Below, in pieces: positions 57,346 through 64,000 of a stretch of 64,000 nucleotides of DNA. The position numbers were made by a program, and so were the translations under genes. The notes beneath the pieces were generated by a model. It ran no database searches, had not been told where the DNA came from, and saw only the letters and a program-made list of their open reading frames with translations. This stretch comes from Rhizophagus clarus (Eukaryota; Glomeromycota; Glomeromycetes; Glomerales; Glomeraceae), in contig BLAL01000319.1 of the NCBI GenBank assembly GCA_015698045.1, positions 124,001-188,000 of the forward strand. The letters are read 5' to 3'. Within the stretch, counting starts at the first letter, position 1. Each line of letters opens with the position of its first letter.

Positions 57346-60300
57346 TTAACACGTTATTAATACATGTGTATATACTACTTCTCTTTGACTCCTCCCTCCA
57401 CTTCGTGTTATTCGTATTTGGTCTTCTATATGTTCTGGTAAAAGAACGTTCCAATTATCATTAACGAGACTTGTATTATTCTGCTGCTGCTGATCTTGAC
57501 TCCTTAGGCCTCTTCTGCTAACTACATTACCACCTCTTGTACTACCTCTTGTATCATGATTTCTACCACCTCTTCTACCTCTTCTGTTGCCTCTTCTACT
57601 AGTACCACCTCTCCTACCTTCACTGCCATCAACATCATCTTCTATAAGATCAGTTGTAGTTTGTGTTAAATCGATTACCTCAGCATTACTAATAGTAGAA
57701 TTAAGGCGTGTATAATTGTTCCGATATAATCTTTCATCAAAACCTTCAGACTCAAAGAAACCTGTGTCAAGATCGGCTTCAAAATTAATTTGTGATATAC
57801 TGTCGGTTTCATATGTGTCATGAAGTATTAGAACTGAAGCACAAGTGCTTGATATTGGAAGTCGTTTTAATCTAGAGCCCGTCGATCCTGCTGCATCTCC
57901 TAACCATTCGATCTATTTAACAACAAATGAGCAAATTTCCAGCAGGTAATCTCTACTATAAGCTTGAACCAACCAAAAATAAATTTTCAATAAACTTACT
58001 TTTATTTTCATTAACACAGGAGTCCTTGATGACCCGGTTATAAACTTCATTATGAGTTCAAGGTTCTTCTTAGGCTGTTTGAATATATAATTTTGAAACC
58101 ACTGAAATATTCTTTTTCTTGCTTCTGTTGTCATATTGAATTCGTTTATAGATGAGTCGAATTGATTAAAGAATTCGTCATAATTCAATTCTTTATAGAG
58201 TTGCCTTTCGATTTTCTCCCATCCGTAATCTTGAAGTAGCTGTTAATAAAGAAATTTTTTTTTTAATAATGCAATTTTCTTTCTTTTTTTTTTAAAAAAA
58301 AAAAGAATACATACTCCAATTATATTGAGAATATTAAATCCTTTTTTAAGCAACTTGAGGCTTTCCAACCGTTTAATCACAACTTCGTATTTGGAAATAT
58401 ATGAAGATAACTCATGATTACTCATAGTTAAAAGTTGTTCTATCTGAATAAATTATACAAAAGTTATATTAAATAAATTTTTTTTATAAACGATATTTTT
58501 AAAAAATCTTACATTCTTGTTTCTAGTGATCGCCCATAAGGATAATTTATCGTTATTTCTTAAATCTGATTGTAAATCAATGACGAAGTCATGAAGATAC
58601 GGTATATATTCGCCAAGTATATTGACAGTATTTATATTTTCTTCCCCATAAATTACATACACCAGGTGCATTTTATGTAGCCATTTAGGCCATGTACCTT
58701 GGTGCAGCCAACACCAAAATAAGGCTTTTCCGATAATTTCGGGATACTTCCACTCGGTAGACTCATTATTATATCTTATAAAGAATGTATTCTCTCCGTC
58801 ATCAAACAGCCGGCCACCGTTAACATTTTCAGTTTTGATCTTCTCCCAAAATGATTCAGTTGTATCTCTAAAACCACCGCCTGTGTCGGTCATGCTAAAT
58901 TTAAAAAAAAACATATATTATTTGTTACATTATTAATAAAAATTTTTTAAAAAAGATCATAATCTTACTCTTCATCATTGATTTTGATAACTGGTTTTTT
59001 GAGGATATCCAATACATTGGCATTATGTAACCAATTTAATAACGAAGAAATTATATCATTTCGGGTATCAATAATAATGTCACTTATGGGATTATCATAA
59101 ATATGATTATCCAGTCTATATTTGTTTAATATTTGAGTTCTAAACTCTTCTGTATCTGGTAAGTTGTTTGAATTTATAATTAATTAATTGTTGGTAAAAA
59201 TAAAATTAAAAAACAAAAACAATTAGTGGTTGTTACATAGTACTAGCAATTAAATGTAACATGTTTATTAAGAGCAATATGTTACCTAACAATTGTTGAG
59301 CGAGATTAATTGTAGCTGTGCTTGTTTGGGTATTAGATCTTTGAATAATCCTATTGTTATCGCTACCTGAATTTGCTCCTCTACTATTGTATCAAGCAAA
59401 AAAATGTGAAACTTTGATTTTGTGAGATATTATTTTTTGAATTACAGTAAAACAAACCTTTCATTACTATGATCTGCTGTATCCGAGCCATTTGATGATT
59501 GTTCCGATTCGCTATCTGAATTGTCCTTTCCGTCATTGAGTATAATGCTTCTTTTTGGAGCAATATATAACCTCTTTCTATACGTAGCAGCACTAGTAAT
59601 ATGTAGTGTTATATATATATAATTAAGGATCAAAAAATAAGAATATTTATTGATTGCTTATATTTACCTTTTTAATAATTCACCATCTATTACTTGACCC
59701 TCTCTGAAAGGTATTAATTGATTAGTTTGAGTAGGTTTTAGGCATATCCATCCATAATCCTTTAATATCGGAAAATTTTTCAATATCTTTTTGTTCACGT
59801 AGTTAGCATCAGAACGTGTAAATTTTATATTTTTTATCCATTGCTTTTCTTCAAGCCATTTGAAACTAGATTTTTAAAATTTAAATTTTGATATTAAATT
59901 AAATTAAATTAAAATGCTTGTTATTACTTACATTGAAGTGCCTTCCTTTGGGACCATGTTTTTACTTCCCTTATATCTTAGTAATATAACTAGGGGCTCA
60001 AATGACTTGTTTTTTTTTCTCATTTTATCATACAATTGTGAAGTTTCACGTATATTAATATTATCTCTTATATTTAATAGCCTACTTCGTACTTCTTCAT
60101 CATTTAAAAACCTATTAACATCATCACCATTTGATGAATAAGGGCCTGAAATAAATCCGTTTCTTGGAACTTGTATTGTCTGTCTCGAATCTGAATTTGC
60201 TGATCCAGCAATATTTTGTGTGGACAATGTATTTGCGTTAAAATTTGAATTTGCCAATGTACGGATCTGTGCAGTATTTGAATTCGATACATTTGAACTT

Positions 60301-60831
60301 TGGGCCATCATGAAATTTTGATTAAGCGGTGTTTGAGATATGGTTACTTCCCACTTTAATAAATTAATTTGGTATATTAATAAAAATTATTCATTCAATA
60401 AAAAATTGAATTTATAATATAGTAACTTCTTACTTGATGATGCTCTCCTTCGTCATCATTGCACACTGCGCAGATTTCTTCATTATCATTTGATCGGTCG
60501 AATTTTTGACAATTACATTTATAACATTTCCTAGGTAGCATATCTAAATTTTGTAGATCACCAGTGAGCATCTTCTGATTGAAAATTAATTCTGCGTACT
60601 TAACAGTTAATAGAAAATAATGATTATTAAATATTATTATGATTATATTATATTAAAGAATAAATAATGTTTCTTTGTAAAACTAAAAAATTTATTTACT
60701 TGCTCGTGGTAGTTAAGGTTATGATTACACAGTCTACAGATACTTGGATTGTCGATATTGGCTTTGAATTTTTTGCAAGTGGAACAGGCGTGACATTTCT
60801 TTGGTAGAGCATTTATGTTATTTAAATCCAT
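57346..60831 (-). CDS. Eleven-exon HECT-like E3 ubiquitin-ligase protein with zinc modules
   Basis: I place exons at 60700-60831, 60434-60598, 59932-60353, 59668-59865, 59458-59592, 59286-59383, 58969-59155, 58513-58894, 58315-58443, 58000-58239 and 57346-57912. All introns are GT-AG and the frame holds for 884 residues without a stop. Exons 1 and 2 each encode a similar Cys-rich module (LPKKCHACSTC...ICRLC and LPRKCYKCNC...ICAVC, each with a trailing His). From about residue 480 a HECT-like domain follows: EIIGKALFWCWLHQGTWPKW, then KFITGSSRTP and LPISSTCASVLILHDTY, with the Cys in the place of the catalytic thioester cysteine. An RGG-rich stretch (GRRGGTSRRGNRRGRRGG) lies near the C-terminus. 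It would transfer ubiquitin to unknown targets. The first-Met choice fits the zinc module start. Confidence 0.7.
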
Positions 60832-61803
60832 CTTAAATCAATATTAGTTCAAAAATACTCAGACTTCTTCGAGAGTAAGGAGAGCAAGGAAAACATGTTT
60901 GAAACAAATAACGCTTATAAGTATTTTTCTGTTTTATTTCTTCACATGTAAAATCATGCGATCATGCAATAAGAAAAAAAATATGATTTTTACCCCTTAA
61001 TTTAATATTTACAAATGACGCTAAAGAAAAAAATAAACTTGAAACAAATAACGCGTATAAATATTATCCGTTTATTTCTTCACATGTAAAAATCATACAA
61101 TTATACAATTAAAAAAAAAAATACGATTTTTACCCCTCAATTTAATATTTACAAACGAAGCTAGTGGTTCTAATTTTGAAAAAATATGATTGTTTTGTAA
61201 TGTCAATGTATTTAAATATCGCTTTATATAAATAAGAATCTTTTGATTCTAATAAATAAAAATGCAGGATCCTGGCAAATCACCGAAATCCATTTAATAC
61301 AATAGGGAATTCAGTTGTAATTAGTATAATCAAAATTACAATATATTTATATTGCGCCACAATTGTGTAGTATATATATATATTACTGAACAATTATATA
61401 ATCTGTTGCTTAAATATAGCATTGGTATTGAGAAATTTTAGTTAACCAAAGTCATGTACTGTAAATATTTATACTAGTCCTGTTCATTACTATTCTATTC
61501 TATTCTGATCCGATTCTAGTGTAATTAATTTTAGCCAATTAAAAACGGCATAAATTGAGTAGAAAAATCATGTTCAATTTGTTCAGTTTATTTCTAACCT
61601 ATCATGTTAAAGCATGTATTGCATTTTCAAATTTTGGAACACTCAGATCATCAATTTTTTTAGTCCGTTATTTCCAATCGTTGTTCCAATTTTAAATAAA
61701 TTGATTTGGCTAAGAAATTTTGAAAAATCAGAACAAAATAGAATATAAGTGAACAGAGCTACTGCCTAGCTAGCATTGCATATAGTATCCCCCTTTTCAT
61801 GAA
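60832..61803. other. Upstream flank of the HECT-like gene, no gene seen
   Basis: A direct duplication stands out: TTGAAACAAATAACGC...TTTCTTCACATGTAAA occurs at about 60,898-60,953 and again at 61,039-61,091. It probably contains the promoter. Confidence 0.45.
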
Positions 61804-62369
61804 GCAGTAATCCTGCTTGTGATAAAATTGTTTACTATTTTTAGATCACCTCAAAATTAATCTGAGACAAGTTTTTCATTTGAATAATTATGTATCAATG
61901 CTAGCCACGTTTTTTCTTGTAAAATAAAAATTCTAAGCCTTTAGAAAACTTATTTAACATAAACATTTATTATATATTAAATTACTATTAAATTATTGTG
62001 TACCTTTGATATTTATTTTAAATAAATGTTATAAAATAATATTAAACAACCACTTTTTTTTTACTTATTTTGCTATTGTATTAATTTTATTATTTTAAAA
62101 AAAAATAAAAATAAATAGCTACATTTTATTATTAGTAAATAAATATTATAATAAAATATATTAATAATACTTAAAATTTTTACATGTAAACATGTAATTA
62201 GGTAAAAAGATGAATACTATTTGTATGTAAAAAAACCAAGTTCAAACTTAAAATTTGAAAAAAAGTATTGTTTTATCACACAAAAAATGTAGTACGACTC
62301 AGTTTTTGAGGAGACAGAACACGTGACTAAAGCAATAAACTATTTTTATCACGGAAGCAGGATTACTGC
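61804..62369. mobile_element. Small TIR element (MITE-like), about 570 bp, inside the 13-kb unit
   Basis: The left end starts GCAGTAATCCTGCTT and continues GTGATAAAA. The right end, read inward, is GCAGTAATCCTGCTT then CCGTGATAAAA. The arms match over about 28 bases with a 2-base gap. No clear target duplication is seen. The inside has no coding capacity. Confidence 0.55.
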
Positions 62370-63323
62370 GTATCAAACTACAACATAGATTACCGTAACT
62401 TTAATTTTATTATTATTGTATTCCGTTATGTAATTCTACTGACAGTCCTAGCCTATATACTCAAAATAAAATAAAAATAAAAATAAATACTGCATACCCT
62501 AATTATGTGCATATATTTCTGTTTATCTATTTCAACTTTCTTCTGTGATAAATAAATAGAATAAATAAATAAATAAATAAAATACTGCGTACCGTATTTC
62601 ATAAGACCCAGGTATTTTACTAGAGATAAATAAAATTTCTATCTTAGGACCCGGGTAATTTGTAAACTTTTAATAAATTTAATAATTATAAAATCATCTT
62701 TTTTTACAACCATCTAATACAAATACCAAGTATCTGCATTTTTCTTAACGTGAAAAATTCCTTGGAGCACGCGTGCTATCATGGTTGCGATGTGCAACTT
62801 GTGTAATGTGTATCAATATGATTAAAAATAATAACAAACACGAAAGACCTTTTTGTGATTATTGCATTCAATTGTTAATTATTTTTTAATTTTTTATTGC
62901 TCATGTATTCATTTCACATTGAAAGACGGAATGTTGAGACTGAATTTCATTGTTACCGTAAAAAAGTCAAAATATTCATTCAACTACATAATCAAAAGGT
63001 AGTAGAATTCTATTATGAAACTGCATATGAAGTTTAAAAATAAATTTTACTCGTTTCACTATATAAATATATTTAAAAAAAAATTACAAAGTGCAATAAA
63101 ATGCAATTTCATCGTCTTTCTTTTATAATTGATATTTTAAGATTATCTATACCAATCGACTAATAAGCAAAAAAAATTAAAAAAAATATAAAAAAAAAAA
63201 ATAGATGATACGATGGATAATCCATTAAGATAAAAATTCTTTTGGATGTTTATATTCATAAGTTTGTAAATTCATGATTATTTTGAACATTTAATTTAAT
63301 AAAATTTAGTTGGTTAAAAAAAA
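62370..63323. other. Non-coding AT-rich stretch before the right inverted repeat
   Basis: It contains an AAATA microsatellite (about 62,552-62,581) and an inverted-looking GACCCAGG/GACCCGGG pair near 62,607 and 62,648. No gene is seen. Confidence 0.4.
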
Positions 63324-63759
63324 AGTGATAATTTCAAGGATAGAACAACATCCGATCCAGTGGAACGAGTTTGAACCAAAAAAAAACTATTTTTATTAAT
63401 TTGGCAATGTGCGTAGATCTATGCCAAAAGCTCAGTGAATGTTTATTTCCAAAAAAAGCCTATGATCGAAAAAGAACAAAAAAACAGGCGCACCTGCCGC
63501 AATCTGCCGCAACTGCCGCAATCAGGCGCCTAAAAACAGGCGCAACTGCCGCAATAAGACGCAACTGCCGCACTTTGGCGCCTCAGGCGCCTAAAAATCA
63601 GGCGCATCCTGCGCATCAGGCGCCTAAAAACTAGGTGCACCTGCCGCACTCAGGCGCCTAAAAACAGGCGCACCTGCCGCACTTAGCGCATCAGGCACCT
63701 AAAAACAGGCGCACCTGCTGCAAAATATGGCACACTTTTGACCAGAGCGGCTTGCCATA
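63324..63759 (-). repeat. Right terminal inverted repeat of the 13-kb unit
   Basis: The reverse complement of 50782-51239 with small differences. It has fewer or shorter GGCGCC units (436 against 458 bases) and a changed stretch next to GGCTTGCCATA. The 87-codon ORF here has its twin in the left arm and is a by-product of the repeat. Confidence 0.8.
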
Positions 63760-64000
63760 GTTGTTAACTAATTTGCTGATCACTTCCAAATGGATTTAAC
63801 GAAAAAAAAATTGATATTCAAATGCTTCAGCCCAAGTTACGACTAAACTACTTTTAGTAATTTATATCATATATTAATTAAAAAATTTTCCTATGACATA
63901 ACTTTTTTATTGTCGCACTATAACAAGGTGCCATACATGCTGTGATTGTGCTTGTGACCAACTGATCAACATAACTGCATTTTCTATAACCGAACAATTA
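63760..64000. other. Flank outside the 13-kb unit
   Basis: It begins GTTGTTAA, a possible target duplication of GTTGTAA at 50775-50781. No gene is seen. Confidence 0.4.

Larger units (their letters stand above)
50782..63759. mobile_element. About 13-kb DNA transposon-like unit with long inverted repeats, integrase and HECT-like gene
   Basis: The unit is bounded by inverted repeats that both begin TATGGCAAGCC and share TGCCATATTTTGCAGCAGG and a long GGCGCC-rich tract, ending inward at TTGAAATTATCACT. Outside the ends, GTTGTAA (left) and GTTGTTAA (right) may be a slightly altered target-site duplication. Inside are an integrase-type transposase, a microexon/intron-like array and an intact HECT-like gene, all on the minus strand, plus about 2.4 kb without genes holding a smaller TIR element. 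I infer a cut-and-paste DNA transposon in the wide Ginger/integrase-like class; the chance that two inverted copies of an unrelated repeat merely flank the genes remains. Confidence 0.55.

Overview
The window looks like nuclear DNA of an arbuscular mycorrhizal fungus, most likely Rhizophagus irregularis or a close relative. It is very AT-rich, its introns are short GT-AG introns with T-rich 3' ends, and it carries families that are hugely expanded in that group: BTB plus Sel1-repeat proteins, Crinkler-type REase/kinase genes, SAM-domain and coiled-coil families, and F-box proteins. The species call rests on remembered family patterns, not on a search.

Region A (1 to about 18.3 kb) is gene-dense, less AT-rich and mostly fossil. 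Virus-like parts are spread through it: an origin-binding-helicase-like piece, a Gag-like capsid region with zinc knuckle and aspartic protease, an A32/FtsK-type packaging ATPase, a Polinton-type integrase and a Zn-ribbon/nuclease gene. Broken members of host multigene families (Crinkler N-terminus, SAM domain, coiled coil, REase-kinase) lie between them. The virus-like genes are broken in roughly ten places overall, although the ATPase and some small ORFs look open.

Region B (18.3 to 25 kb) is AT-rich and nearly gene-free. It holds two small TIR elements (MITEs) with visible target duplications and a degenerate CCCTAA interstitial telomere-like block.

Region C (25.7 to 44.1 kb) is ordinary host sequence with spliced genes that read cleanly: a seven-helix receptor, a peroxisomal SCP2-type thiolase ending in AKL, a DJ-1/PfpI protein, a small membrane protein, a BTB-BACK-Sel1 protein and a cytochrome P450. 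A worn Ty3-like remnant, a perfect hairpin, a minisatellite and a long polypyrimidine tract lie between them.

Region D (46 to 50.6 kb) is repeat: a roughly 2 kb array of hairpin-forming units of about 35 bp, set between inverted GC-richer sequences.

Region E (50,782 to 63,759) is the most striking part. It is a unit of about 13 kb bounded by inverted repeats of about 440 bp, each filled with tandem AGGCGCCT-containing repeats. It encodes a DD(34)E integrase-type transposase and an intact eleven-exon gene for an 884-residue protein with two Cys-rich zinc modules, a HECT-like E3 ligase domain and an RGG tail. Between them lies a regular array of about 15 intron-like units. I infer one large DNA transposon pairing an integrase-like transposase with a ubiquitin-ligase-like partner.
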